Shown: positions 14,276 through 22,894 of the stretch, piece after piece
Layout: each line of letters starts with the position of its first letter
Numbering within the stretch: position 1 is the stretch's first letter
From: VXNE01 sp965205735
GTDB lineage: Bacteria > Pseudomonadota > Gammaproteobacteria > Pseudomonadales > Azotimanducaceae
Direction: 5' to 3'
Assembly (NCBI GenBank): GCA_965205735.1
Contig: OZ242179.1
Coordinates: forward strand, 1,984,001-2,048,000
DNA: 64,000 nucleotides
Position numbers and translations under genes: made by a program
The notes under the pieces: model-generated
What the model was told of the DNA's origin: nothing
What the model saw: the letters and a program-made list of their open reading frames with translations, nothing else
Database searches by the model: none

Positions 14276-15403
14276 ATGTCCGAGCCGTTGAAAGTTGGCA
14301 TGGTAGGTACCGGGAGCATTTCCAATTCACACATGGCGGCCTACCTGGAGCATTCGGATCGGGTACGGCTTGTCGCCGTGTGCGATGTCATCGAGGAAGC
14401 CGCACGGGACTACGCCAAGAGAGCGGGCGTCGAAGCTGTGTATACGGACCTGGCCGACATGCTGAGCGGTGCCGACATCGATGCGGTCGACATCTGTACC
14501 GGTCACGATCAGCACGCGGCCCCGGCGATTGCCGCCGCGCGAGCCGGCAAGCATGTGCTGGTCGAGAAAGCGATGGCGCATACGCTGCAGGATTGCCGGG
14601 ACATGATCGACGCGGCCGACGCGGCGGGGGTGACCCTCATGGTCGCTCAGCACCTGCGTCACGGACCCGCCGCCCGTGCGGTGAAGCGTTTCATCGACGA
14701 AGGCAACCTGGGCGAGATTCGGGCGATTCAAACCCACGCGATCATCAGTATCGTCGGCGCGAAACCCGGCGGCCACTGGATGACCGACGGCAAACAAGGT
14801 GGCGGCGTCCTGCTGACCAACACGGTCCACCACATCGATCTCCTGCGTTACTACATCGGAAACGTCAAGCGCGTGACGGGAGTCTGCAAGTCCGTGCAGC
14901 CGCAAATGATCAATGGTGCCGACGACATGGTTGCGGCGACGCTGGAGTTCGACAACGGTGTGATCGGAACCGTGTTCGGCAACTGGACCACATCTCCGTC
15001 ACACGAGCCGATGTCCTACGTCCTGTACGGCAGCAACGGCACCCTGCACACGACCGTACCGCAGACGCCGGAGCAGGGGCGAGAGCAATTCGGCACCATC
15101 ATGTTCTGTCTTAGATCCCCGGAGGAGGTGCAAGCGCGCCCCAGAGCACAACCTTCAGGCCCATCGACCCGGGAGAGATTCAGAGCGTTTACGCGCCCGT
15201 CCTTCGAACCGTTGGAACCCGACTACACGGATCTGCCCACCCCCATCCCCATGGTGAACGAGATCCTGCACTTCGAGGAGTGCTGCAGGACGGGCGACGA
15301 ACCGATCAGCAGCGGTCGGGACAACATCGAGACGATGAAGATTCTGCTTGGCATCTTCGAGTCCTCGCGGACGGGCAAGGCTATCGATCTGGACGACCTC
15401 TAG
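14276..15403 (+). CDS. Gfo/Idh/MocA-family oxidoreductase, paralogue 2
   Basis: The 375-residue protein is closely related to the product of 5541-6656. It opens MSEPLKVGMVGTGSISNSHM, with the Rossmann GxGxxS loop, the motif VEKAM, the active-site region GGGVLLTNTVHHIDLLRYY, and the shared tail ISSGRDNIETMKILLGIFES. It starts at ATG 14276, set by the AGGGAGAGGGGC leader that is also found before paralogue 1; an earlier in-frame ATG is unlikely. The middle region (SIVGAKPGGHWMTDGKQ against MAGTNKAWMNDAKAG) differs and may set substrate preference. The gene is isolated: the decayed modification gene is divergent upstream and the iteron region lies downstream. Confidence 0.9.
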   Translation: MSEPLKVGMVGTGSISNSHMAAYLEHSDRVRLVAVCDVIEEAARDYAKRAGVEAVYTDLADMLSGADIDAVDICTGHDQHAAPAIAAARAGKHVLVEKAMAHTLQDCRDMIDAADAAGVTLMVAQHLRHGPAARAVKRFIDEGNLGEIRAIQTHAIISIVGAKPGGHWMTDGKQGGGVLLTNTVHHIDLLRYYIGNVKRVTGVCKSVQPQMINGADDMVAATLEFDNGVIGTVFGNWTTSPSHEPMSYVLYGSNGTLHTTVPQTPEQGREQFGTIMFCLRSPEEVQARPRAQPSGPSTRERFRAFTRPSFEPLEPDYTDLPTPIPMVNEILHFEECCRTGDEPISSGRDNIETMKILLGIFESSRTGKAIDLDDL

Positions 15404-15559
15404 CCCGGATATTTCGCGAGTGCCCGGAACGATAGCGTAATTTGGGCGGCGGGCGGCTCGGGAGGCGTTGGTCGTCGTTGTAGAGGCATTTCGAGGCGCG
15501 GCGGGTGCTGCTTGGATGACTCGCCACGAATCCGCAACCCAACCCGGCACAACTAAACC

Positions 15560-15613
15560 GTAGACAACTATATTGTTGACAACGATTTTGTTGACAACAA
15601 TATAGTGGACTCC
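15560..15613. promoter_or_regulatory. 15-bp iteron array (GTTGACAAC N6)
   Basis: Four units start exactly 15 bp apart at 15560, 15575, 15590 and 15605: GTAGACAAC, GTTGACAAC, GTTGACAAC, GTGGACTCC, separated by AT-rich hexamers. The central part also forms a perfect inverted repeat, ACTATATTGTTG with CAACAATATAGT. Just downstream, an ATG at 15618 begins a 14-codon frame (MPANRHTVRKHVQQ) that runs into a stop at the deletion junction. The array looks like the operator of a lost regulator or of the ATPase module. Confidence 0.6.
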
Positions 15614-15639
15614 TAGCATGCCCGCCAATCGCCACACGG

Positions 15640-16539
15640 TCAGGAAGCACGTTCAACAATGAGATCCTCAACTGGCCGGGGCATGGGGACAAGCTCGTCC
15701 AGGCGTGCGCGCAAGACGAACGTCCGGTCCTGATTGCCATCGACGAACTGCCGATCTTCCTCACCCGTATTCTGCGCCAAGATGGCAACGCCCATCGCGT
15801 GGATCACTTCCTGAGCTGGTTGCGGCGCGCGTTGCAGGCCGCCGGAGATCGTTCTCCGGTCATCCTCGTCTCCGGCAGCATCGGGCTTCAGCCCCTTGTC
15901 GCCCGACTCGGGCTCTCTGACCGCATCAACTATCTCCATGCCGTTCGACTGGGCCCGTGGGACCGGGAGACCAGCATCGCATGCCTGCAACGGCTCGCCG
16001 AGACCCACGACCTGGCCCTGGACCAAGACGTCCCGAACGCCGTGCTCGAAGCACTCGGAATCGGCGTCCCGCACCACGTCCAGTCGTTCTTCGCCCGGCT
16101 CAGGGACTATGCCACCATGCACGATCGTGATCGGGTGACTCTCGAAGACGTCGAGACCGTCTACCGATCCGAACTTCTCGGACCCTCGGGCCAAACCGAT
16201 CTCGCCCACTACGAGACTCGCCTCAAGGACGCGCTCGATCCTGATACTTACACCATCGCGCTGGAAATCCTGGCCGAGGCCGCCACTCAGGACGCTGTCA
16301 CTCCTGCGGCGGAACGCTGCCTCGCGTCGCTCTATTCCAGACTCGTCCCCGACGCACGCGCGCGGATTACCGACGCCCTCGAGGTACTCCTGCACGATGG
16401 CTACCTGACTCGCGCAGGCGATGACCTTCGTTTCGAGTTTCGTCTCCTGCACGACTACTGGTCTGCCCGGTTCCGAGGTCACCACGTACCGCTTGGACAG
16501 CGGCGCGACGAATCCGCCTCAGGAGATCAGGCGCCATGA
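15640..16539 (+). pseudogene. AAA ATPase with N-terminal truncation (module gene 1)
   Basis: The frame is open from about 15613 to 16539 and reads as protein from about 15643. The Walker B motif is clear in PVLIAIDELPIFL, followed by a sensor-like strand PVILVSGSIGLQPLV, a lid domain (IACLQRLAETHDLALDQDVP) and a C-terminal winged-helix-like part (VLLHDGYLTRAGDDLRFEFR). The Walker A P-loop expected about 80 residues earlier is absent; the upstream sequence is the junction with the iteron leader. Only internal starts exist (for example ATG 15799), so the product would lack nucleotide binding. Its TGA overlaps the ATG of the next ATPase (ATGA at 16536-16539), so the two formed a coupled pair. 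Confidence 0.65.
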
Positions 16540-19175
16540 CCGCAGGTTCGCTTCCAGCCGTCCCTCCAGCCATCCGCAAGTTCAATCCCGGAACCATGCA
16601 GTCGGACGAGGCGATTGTCAGCCAGTTCGTCGTTCGCCACCGCGAACTCGGCATCGTGCTCGACATCGTCCGCGCCAACATCGACGCGAGCTCCGCCCAA
16701 CATGTGCTGCTGGTAGCCCCCCGTGGGCGCGGCAAGACCATGCTGCTCGCGCGCGTCGCCGCCCAGATGCGACGCGACGACGCCCTGCGCTCCCACTTCC
16801 TGCCGGTGCGATTCATGGAGGAGAGCCAGGAGATATTCGGCCTCGCCGACTTCTGGTTGGAGACACTCTTCCACCTCGCGCGCGAGACGATCACCGATCA
16901 CCCCACCCTTGCCGCCGAACTCCGCGCCACCCACGCCGCACTCGCCGGCCGCTGGCAGGACCAGGCGCTGCCCGACCTTGCTCGTGCCGCTGTCCTGGAC
17001 GCAGCCGACCGGCTCGACCGCAGGCTTGTCCTCATGGTCGAGAATCTGCAATCGCTGTGCCGCACGGTGGAGCCTGACTTCGGTTGGCAACTGCGTAGCG
17101 TCCTGCAAAACGTCCCTGAGATCGTGCTGCTCGCCTCGGCCACCACCCGCTTCCAGGCGCTCGACGATGCTCGCGAGCCCTTTTTCGAGCTCTTCCGCCT
17201 CGTGGACCTCAAGCCCCTCGGAACCGAAGACTGTGCCCGCCTGTGGCAGTTGGCCCGCGGCGAACCCATACACGCCTCGTCAGTACGTCCTCTGGAGATT
17301 CTCACCGGCGGCAGTCCGCGTCTGCTGGTCATCCTCGCCGGGTTCGCGGGGCACCTGTCGCTCCGTCAACTCATGGAGGAGCTTGTTGCATTGATCGACC
17401 AGCACACGGAGTACTTCCGCGGACACCTGGAAGTCCTGCCCAAAGGCGAACGGCGTGTGTACGTCGCCGTGATCGACCTGTGGACGCCGTCAACCGCGAG
17501 CGAAGTCGCGGCGCGCGCGCGCATGGACATCCGGGCGGTATCGACCATGTTGGGGCGCCTGATCGACCGGGGCATCGTCGTGACCGACCCCCGCGGTCCC
17601 AACGCTCCCAGGAAGGGACGGGTGTATGCAGCCGCCGAACCGCTCTACAGCATCTACTACAAGCTGCGGCGCGAGCGGGACGAGGCGGCTGTCGTGGAGA
17701 GCCTGGTTCACTTCATGGTGGCCCTCTACGAACCGTGGGTGTTCCATCGATGGGAGCGTCACCTCACATCGGAACTAATCGACTCGCCTGCCCTGCACGC
17801 CGGTGTGGAACGAGCCCTGGCGCGCCTACCCGAGTCCGGAGTCGACGTCACTGCCTACATCAAGCGGCGCACGCTCCAGCAGGCGTCGGAGAACGCCGCG
17901 GCCCGCCGTCGACTCAATGCCCTGATACAGCTCGACCGGGAAGTCGAAGCCGGCACCAAAGCTCACGAGTGGCAGTCCATTCTCGACGCCGCTGCCGGCT
18001 TCGTCGCGGCCTGTGGACCAGGTGACTATCCCTCGCGCGAAGCTGACGAGGTGCACGTCGCCCGCATCCGCACCGACGCATATCAACACTTGGGCGACTA
18101 TCGCAAAGTCATCGAAATCGGCAACGACATCGTGAAGCGTTACCGCCACGCGCGAGAGGTCTTCATGGAGTTTCAGACGGCACAGGTACTGCTCAACATC
18201 GCCTTCGCCCACAAAAACCTCCGCGAGTATTCCAGTTCGATCGCCACGGCCGTCGAGTTTCTCACCCGTTTCGAGCAATACGCCGACAACGCGAAACCAG
18301 CACTCTTGTTCGCCCAGGCCATGCACATCAAGGCGAGTTCTCACGCCGCGCTCGGCGAGACGGACGTGGCCCTGGGCATCCTCGACGAGATCTTTGAGCG
18401 CTTCGGCGGCAAATCCGAACCGGTCATGTCGACAGTGCTCGCTCGCGTTCTTCTAGACAAAGCAGAATTGCAGCGGCCCAGCGACGAACGGGCAGCCGCG
18501 GCAACCTACGACGCGGCGGCCACCAGGCTGGAATCGGCGGACGCCCCCGGACGCTCGAACCTGATTGAGTACGTCTACCTCAACCGCGCGTTTACGAAGG
18601 CTGGACTAGGCGACTTCACTGGCGAGATTGAATCGTACCGTGCGTTCCTCTCCCTGATCGATGCTGACCCGGCCGAGCCCCCCTACCCGAGCACGCTCGC
18701 GTTGGTCCTTCTCGGGTTGCGCCTCGCCGAGCTCGGACAGGTCGAGCAAGCCGCCGTCGTCGCGGATCGACTCTCGAGGCAGACGCAGGCGGCCTCGGGG
18801 CACTTGCGTACGTTCCTCGGATGGTCGATCGACTGTATCGCCCTCATCTCACTTGCCGTGAGCGGCAAGATGGACGATGTCCCAGCCGGCCTGCAGGATG
18901 TCTGCGCCCGATATCGTCCCGGCGACGACGTCACGACCAGATTGATGATCCGTCTCGTCCTCAACCTGCTCGCGCTCGGAGTGCCGGGCCGCGACCTGAT
19001 CGGTGCCCTCGCTATCGAGCCAGAAACCTCCAACGCTCTGGCGCCCCTTACAACCGCTCTTCGACTCCATCTCGGGGAATCCGTCCGCGCACCTGCCGAA
19101 GTCATGCAGGTGGCCGCCGATATCCGCGCGCGCATCGACACCCATGCCGCCAAGGGGTCCCTCACCCCGTTCTGA
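16536..19175 (+). CDS. AAA/STAND-like ATPase with winged helix and TPR-like C-terminus
   Basis: The 879-residue protein has an ORC/STAND-like ATPase domain at about 20-270. Walker A is LLVAPRGRGKTMLL (59-72), and the Walker B position reads LVLMVENLQ (E169, N170) instead of the usual Asp-Glu. A sensor-like strand (IVLLASATTRF) follows. Residues 310-390 form a winged helix (STASEVAARARMDIRAVSTM, then DRGIVVTDPRG). From about residue 470 to 860 the protein is all-helical with TPR-like repeats (HLGDYRKVIEIGNDIVK, LNIAFAHKNLREYSSSIATA). This layout fits signal-sensing NTPases such as those found in defence islands. I know no named family for the pair. Confidence 0.75.
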   Translation: MTAGSLPAVPPAIRKFNPGTMQSDEAIVSQFVVRHRELGIVLDIVRANIDASSAQHVLLVAPRGRGKTMLLARVAAQMRRDDALRSHFLPVRFMEESQEIFGLADFWLETLFHLARETITDHPTLAAELRATHAALAGRWQDQALPDLARAAVLDAADRLDRRLVLMVENLQSLCRTVEPDFGWQLRSVLQNVPEIVLLASATTRFQALDDAREPFFELFRLVDLKPLGTEDCARLWQLARGEPIHASSVRPLEILTGGSPRLLVILAGFAGHLSLRQLMEELVALIDQHTEYFRGHLEVLPKGERRVYVAVIDLWTPSTASEVAARARMDIRAVSTMLGRLIDRGIVVTDPRGPNAPRKGRVYAAAEPLYSIYYKLRRERDEAAVVESLVHFMVALYEPWVFHRWERHLTSELIDSPALHAGVERALARLPESGVDVTAYIKRRTLQQASENAAARRRLNALIQLDREVEAGTKAHEWQSILDAAAGFVAACGPGDYPSREADEVHVARIRTDAYQHLGDYRKVIEIGNDIVKRYRHAREVFMEFQTAQVLLNIAFAHKNLREYSSSIATAVEFLTRFEQYADNAKPALLFAQAMHIKASSHAALGETDVALGILDEIFERFGGKSEPVMSTVLARVLLDKAELQRPSDERAAAATYDAAATRLESADAPGRSNLIEYVYLNRAFTKAGLGDFTGEIESYRAFLSLIDADPAEPPYPSTLALVLLGLRLAELGQVEQAAVVADRLSRQTQAASGHLRTFLGWSIDCIALISLAVSGKMDDVPAGLQDVCARYRPGDDVTTRLMIRLVLNLLALGVPGRDLIGALAIEPETSNALAPLTTALRLHLGESVRAPAEVMQVAADIRARIDTHAAKGSLTPF

Positions 19176-19182
19176 CCACCCT

Positions 19183-19221
19183 CGGCGTTGAAATAGCGCA
19201 GGATCGAGATGCGCCATTGCG
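19183..19221 (+). repeat. 39-nt galE fragment, direct repeat
   Basis: Identical to 20603-20641 inside galE (the segment encoding QWRISILRYFNA on the minus strand). It lies 8 bp past the ATPase stop and is not part of any gene here. It marks a recombination junction between the ATPase module and the galE region. The rest of 19222-19411 contains nothing I can identify. Confidence 0.85.
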
Positions 19222-19411
19222 CGAGGCCGGGTTGGGCCACGCAGTACCGCGCGAGAGTTCGATGCATGTCAAGGGACATTGCAAAAGGGTTTGCAGGATG
19301 AGATAAACGAAAAGTTCGTTTGTCGAAAGTCATTGAAGGCGGGGCGCTCCCGCGCGCTGTCGTCTTGGATGAAATTCACACCGATAGCAGCGCAGCAGGC
19401 GGAAGGATTGG

Positions 19412-19926
19412 ATGACCGACTTGCCGATAAATCCGTGGATGGTTGTGGGTGGCACCGTAGCTGTTGTCTCACTCATTTTCTTTGCAGGCAAGTGGGTAGG
19501 GGGCATTTCCGAATTCAAGAAACACACCACGGAATTCATCGCGGAAATTCGTGATGACATCAAGAAGATACTAGATCGGCTGCCTCCTGTTGTAGTTACC
19601 GGAGGAAGTCCATTGCGCCTGACGGATTTGGGGAAATCCATTTCTCTGTCCGAGCTGGCGGCGTGGGCCGGTCCGGCGGAGTTGATGCCGCCGCATGGGC
19701 GGAGCGAATTGCCGCAGATTTGAGGTCTCGCGTTCAAGGAAAGCAACCATACGAGGTTCAGGAAGTCTGTCTCGACTACCTCCGCGAGGAATTCAAGCCT
19801 ACCGACGAGCAGGACGACAAGATCAAAGCGTGCGCCTACGAGAATGGCATCGACGCGCAGAAAGTTCTTGATGTGCTGGCAGTCGAATTGCGCGACAACC
19901 TATTGGCGTCACTATCGGCTAGTTGA
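19412..19926 (+). pseudogene. Small single-TM membrane protein, frameshifted
   Basis: The N-terminal frame opens MTDLPINPWMVVGGTVAVVS, with a transmembrane helix at about residues 9-28, then a polar coiled segment (EFIAEIRDDIKKILDRLPP) and LRLTDLGKSISLSELAAWAG. The coding signal then moves to another frame between 19650 and 19700 and continues AAWAERIAADLRSRVQGKQP, then YEVQEVCLDYLREEF and KVLDVLAVELRDNLL to the stop at 19926. The two halves read as one protein of about 170 residues broken by an indel. I do not know its function. Confidence 0.55.
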
Positions 19927-19955
19927 GCGCCAAGCTCTCGTACCCGCGCTTCTGC

Positions 19956-20010
19956 CTAGTGCTCCGTCAAGCCCAAATCTACGGGTATCTGCGGGTCTTT
20001 TCGGCCCCTG
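19956..20010. mobile_element. MITE-like element, 55-bp end fragment (copy 3)
   Basis: It begins CTAGTGCTCCGTCAAGCCCA and follows the interior of copies 1 and 2 as far as TCGGCCCCTG, then stops matching. Only one terminal repeat remains, so it is truncated, probably by the same rearrangement that left the galE repeat nearby. The remaining sequence 20011-20120 shows no gene. Confidence 0.75.
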
Positions 20011-20120
20011 ATGCGGAACTGAAATCCCGCTTCCTCCGAGGCATTGCGGAAATGAACGAAGCTCTCGTGCAGCTGTTTCTTGGCACGCCGAGCCGCGCGG
20101 CGCAGACTCGCCCGCCCGAC

Positions 20121-21137
20121 CTACTCGCATGGCTCCCGGCGAGCGGACCGCGCGGACTGCGCCCGCCACACGTCTTCGCAGATGCGGTCGAGATCGTGGC
20201 AGGCGGACCACCCCAACTCCGCCCGCGCGCGGGCCGCATCGGCGCGGGAGACGGCCACCTCCCCCGGCCGGCGCCCGACCACGCGCACGGCGACGGCAAG
20301 ACCGCTCGCCCGTTCGAACGCACGCACCACCTCCAGCACGCTGTGGCCCCGGCCGGCGCCCAGATTGTAGGTCGACAGTCCCGGCGCGGGGGCCAGCCGC
20401 GCAAGCGCCAGGACGTGCGCCCGGGCGACGTCGAGGACATGGAGGTAGTCGCGCACGCAGGTACCGTCCGGGGTCGGGTGATCGCTGCCGTAGACCTCGA
20501 GGCACGCGCGCCGGCCGAGCGCCACCTCGGCGATGCGTGGCAGCAGGTTCGTGGCGGCGCCCCAGAGGCCGTCGCCGAGGCCCCCGCCCGGGTGAGCGCC
20601 CGCGGCGTTGAAATAGCGCAGGATCGAGATGCGCCATTGCGGGTCCGCGGCGTGCTGGTCGCGCAGCATGGTCTCGCCCATGAGCTTGGTACGCCCATAA
20701 GGCGTGTCCGGATCCGTCGGCGCATCCTCTGAGAGCGGCGTCGCGGCGCCTGCGTAGACGGCCGCGGAGGAACTGAACACCAGGGTCTTCACGCCGTGGG
20801 CGGCCATACGGTCCAGCAGCACCGCGGTGCCCGCCACGTTGTTCGCGTAGTAGTGCTGCGGTTCGCGCACCGACTCCCCGGCCGCCTTCGCGCCGGCGAA
20901 GTGCAGGACGGCTCCGAAGCGGTGCCTGTCGAACATACCGTCGAGCGCCCGGCCGTCGCGCACATCGCCCGCGACGAACGGCACCTCGCGTCCGGCGAGC
21001 GCGCCGAGCGCGGCAAGCGCCCCGGCGGAGCTGTTGAAGAAGTTGTCGAGCAGCACCGGCTCATGCCCGGCGGCCAGGAGTTCGAGCGCGCAGTGGCTGC
21101 CGATGTAGCCGGCGCCGCCGGTGAGCAGTACCTTCAT
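20121..21137 (-). CDS. galE: UDP-glucose 4-epimerase
   Basis: The 338-residue extended short-chain dehydrogenase starts MKVLLTGGAGYIGSHCALEL, with the GxxGxxG NAD-binding loop. It has catalytic SSSAAVY and YGRTK (Y-x-x-x-K), the LRYFNAAGA signature, and the GalE-specific DYLHVLDVARAH. It interconverts UDP-glucose and UDP-galactose and would supply UDP-galactose for the polysaccharide made by this locus. Its ATG overlaps the TGA of manC (ATGA at 21134-21137). The C-terminal tail (QSARSARREPCE) is slightly longer than usual and may come from the rearranged junction downstream. It is the last gene of the cluster. Confidence 0.93.
   Translation of the reverse strand: MKVLLTGGAGYIGSHCALELLAAGHEPVLLDNFFNSSAGALAALGALAGREVPFVAGDVRDGRALDGMFDRHRFGAVLHFAGAKAAGESVREPQHYYANNVAGTAVLLDRMAAHGVKTLVFSSSAAVYAGAATPLSEDAPTDPDTPYGRTKLMGETMLRDQHAADPQWRISILRYFNAAGAHPGGGLGDGLWGAATNLLPRIAEVALGRRACLEVYGSDHPTPDGTCVRDYLHVLDVARAHVLALARLAPAPGLSTYNLGAGRGHSVLEVVRAFERASGLAVAVRVVGRRPGEVAVSRADAARARAELGWSACHDLDRICEDVWRAQSARSARREPCE
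20603..20641 (+). repeat. 39-nt direct repeat inside galE
   Basis: The intact counterpart of the repeat at 19183-19221. It lies within galE and encodes part of the conserved RYFN region. The two copies lie 1,420 bp apart in the same orientation. Confidence 0.85.
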
Positions 21138-22660
21138 CGGTCCCGCGCTCCCCCCGTGGGCGCCGGCGCCCGCGCCACGCGTCCGTAATCGTCCTCCAGG
21201 CGCTCGATGTCGTCCTCGCCCAGGTAGTCTCCGATCTGGACCTCGACGATCACCAGCGGTGCGTCGCCGAGATTGCGCAGGCGATGGGCCGTCCCCAGCG
21301 GGATGACGGCACTCTCGTTTTCCCTCAGCTCGAAGGTCTCTTCGCCGCGGGTGACCTCGGCGACGCCGCCGACCACCACCCAGTGCTCCGAACGGTGCGC
21401 GTGGCGCTGCAGCGAAAGCGCCGCGCGCGCATTGACGGTGAGGCGCTTGACGCGGCAGCCCTCGCCTTCGAGCACCGTCTCGAACCGCCCCCACGGGCGA
21501 TCCACCGCCCGGTGAACCTCGCTCTCGGCCCGCCCGGACGCCCGCAGTCGCTCCACCAGCGCCCGCACATCCTGTAACCGGTCGCGGTGCGCGACCAGCA
21601 CCGCGTCCGCGGTCTCCACCACCGCCAGATCGCGAACGCCGATGGCGGCCACCAGCCGCGACCCGGCGACGACCAGACTGTCCTCGACGTCCGTCAGCAG
21701 CGCATCGCCAACCACGCGGTTGCCGCTGGCGTCCTTCGGTCCCGCCTCGCGCACCGCCCACCAGGAGCCCACGTCGGTCCAGCCGAACGTCGCGGAAACC
21801 GCGAACGCGCGGTCCGTGCGTTCCATCACCAGCACATCGAACGACCCCGCCGGCGCGCGCGCATAGGCGGAGCCGGGCCGGAACAAGCCCCCGTCCCAGG
21901 ACCCCGCCGCGACCGCGCCCTCTACGTTCCGGCCCAGGGCCGGACAGTGCGCGTCCACCGCGTCCCGACACGCGCGGGCGTCGAACAGGAACATCCCGCT
22001 GTTCCACAGAAAGCGGCCGGACGCGACAAAGGCTTCGGCGGCCGCGGCTTCGGGCTTCTCCACGAACCGCCGCACCGGCCACACCCCGCCGGCCCGGTTA
22101 CCCGCGCGTTCCGGGGCGGGACCGCGGCTACCGGCGCCGCGCTCCTGTTCGATGTACCCGTAAGCGGTCTCCGCGGACCGGGGCGCCACGCCGAACGCCA
22201 CCAGCGCGCCCGGGTTCGTCGCCGCGTGGGTCGCCGCGACGCCCACGTCCCGCGCGAACGCCCCCGCCCCGTCGATCAGGTGATCCGCCGGCAACACCAG
22301 CACCAGCGGATCGACGTGAAGCAAGCGCGCGAGGTTCGCGCCGAGCATGATCGCGGCGGCCGTGCCGCGCCCGGCCGGCTCGAGCGCGATACGGGCCCCG
22401 TCCAGGCCGATGGCGCGGCACTGATCGGCCAGCAGGAACCGATGAGTCTCGTTGGCGACGATCACCGGCGCGCACCCGGTCACGGTTGCCGCGCGCAGAA
22501 GGGCCATCTGCAGCAGCGAACGAGCGCCGTCGAGCCGGTGGAACGGTTTTGGACGGGCCGCGCGCGACACCGGCCACAGGCGCGAACCCAAGCCGCCCGC
22601 CAGCACGACCGGCACGATGGGCCGGGCCGGCCCGGGCGCACTGCGCGGACTATCGTCCAC
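21134..22660 (-). CDS. manC: Mannose-1-phosphate guanylyltransferase / mannose-6-phosphate isomerase
   Basis: Type II bifunctional enzyme of about 508 residues. The N-terminal nucleotidyltransferase has the pyrophosphorylase signature VVLAGGLGSRLWPVSR, followed by VLVLPADHLI and FVEKPEA. The C-terminal cupin (HRSEHWVVVGGVAEVTRGEE and NESAVIPLGTAHRLRNLG) is the phosphomannose isomerase part. It makes GDP-mannose, the precursor used by Gmd and Fcl of the same cluster for GDP-L-fucose. I chose GTG 22660 (VDDSPRSAP) because the family similarity starts just after it; the frame stays open to 22858 but without family sequence. The 234-bp gap to the ABC ATPase is the widest inside the cluster. Confidence 0.9.
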   Translation of the reverse strand: MDDSPRSAPGPARPIVPVVLAGGLGSRLWPVSRAARPKPFHRLDGARSLLQMALLRAATVTGCAPVIVANETHRFLLADQCRAIGLDGARIALEPAGRGTAAAIMLGANLARLLHVDPLVLVLPADHLIDGAGAFARDVGVAATHAATNPGALVAFGVAPRSAETAYGYIEQERGAGSRGPAPERAGNRAGGVWPVRRFVEKPEAAAAEAFVASGRFLWNSGMFLFDARACRDAVDAHCPALGRNVEGAVAAGSWDGGLFRPGSAYARAPAGSFDVLVMERTDRAFAVSATFGWTDVGSWWAVREAGPKDASGNRVVGDALLTDVEDSLVVAGSRLVAAIGVRDLAVVETADAVLVAHRDRLQDVRALVERLRASGRAESEVHRAVDRPWGRFETVLEGEGCRVKRLTVNARAALSLQRHAHRSEHWVVVGGVAEVTRGEETFELRENESAVIPLGTAHRLRNLGDAPLVIVEVQIGDYLGEDDIERLEDDYGRVARAPAPTGGARDR

Positions 22661-22894
22661 CGGCCCGCTCCCCAACCCGCTCCCCGACCCGCAACCCGGC
22701 ACGCACGGCCTCGACTCGCCGGCCGGCGCCCCGACGGTACCGAACGGCCATACCAGACCCTCTCGCCCGCGAACACCGCGACGCCCCGGATGTCGGTCTC
22801 GTTGTCCGCATCCGGCACGCGCTCCCGCCGGCCCGGTTGCGGCGCGCGCAGCAGGCACCGCCCCTCGATCTCGACCAGCAGCCTGGCGTGGGTC

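Noticed and set aside
15560..15613. Plasmid-type replication origin
   Set aside because: No replication initiator gene or DnaA-box cluster is nearby; the position directly before a truncated frame fits an operator better.
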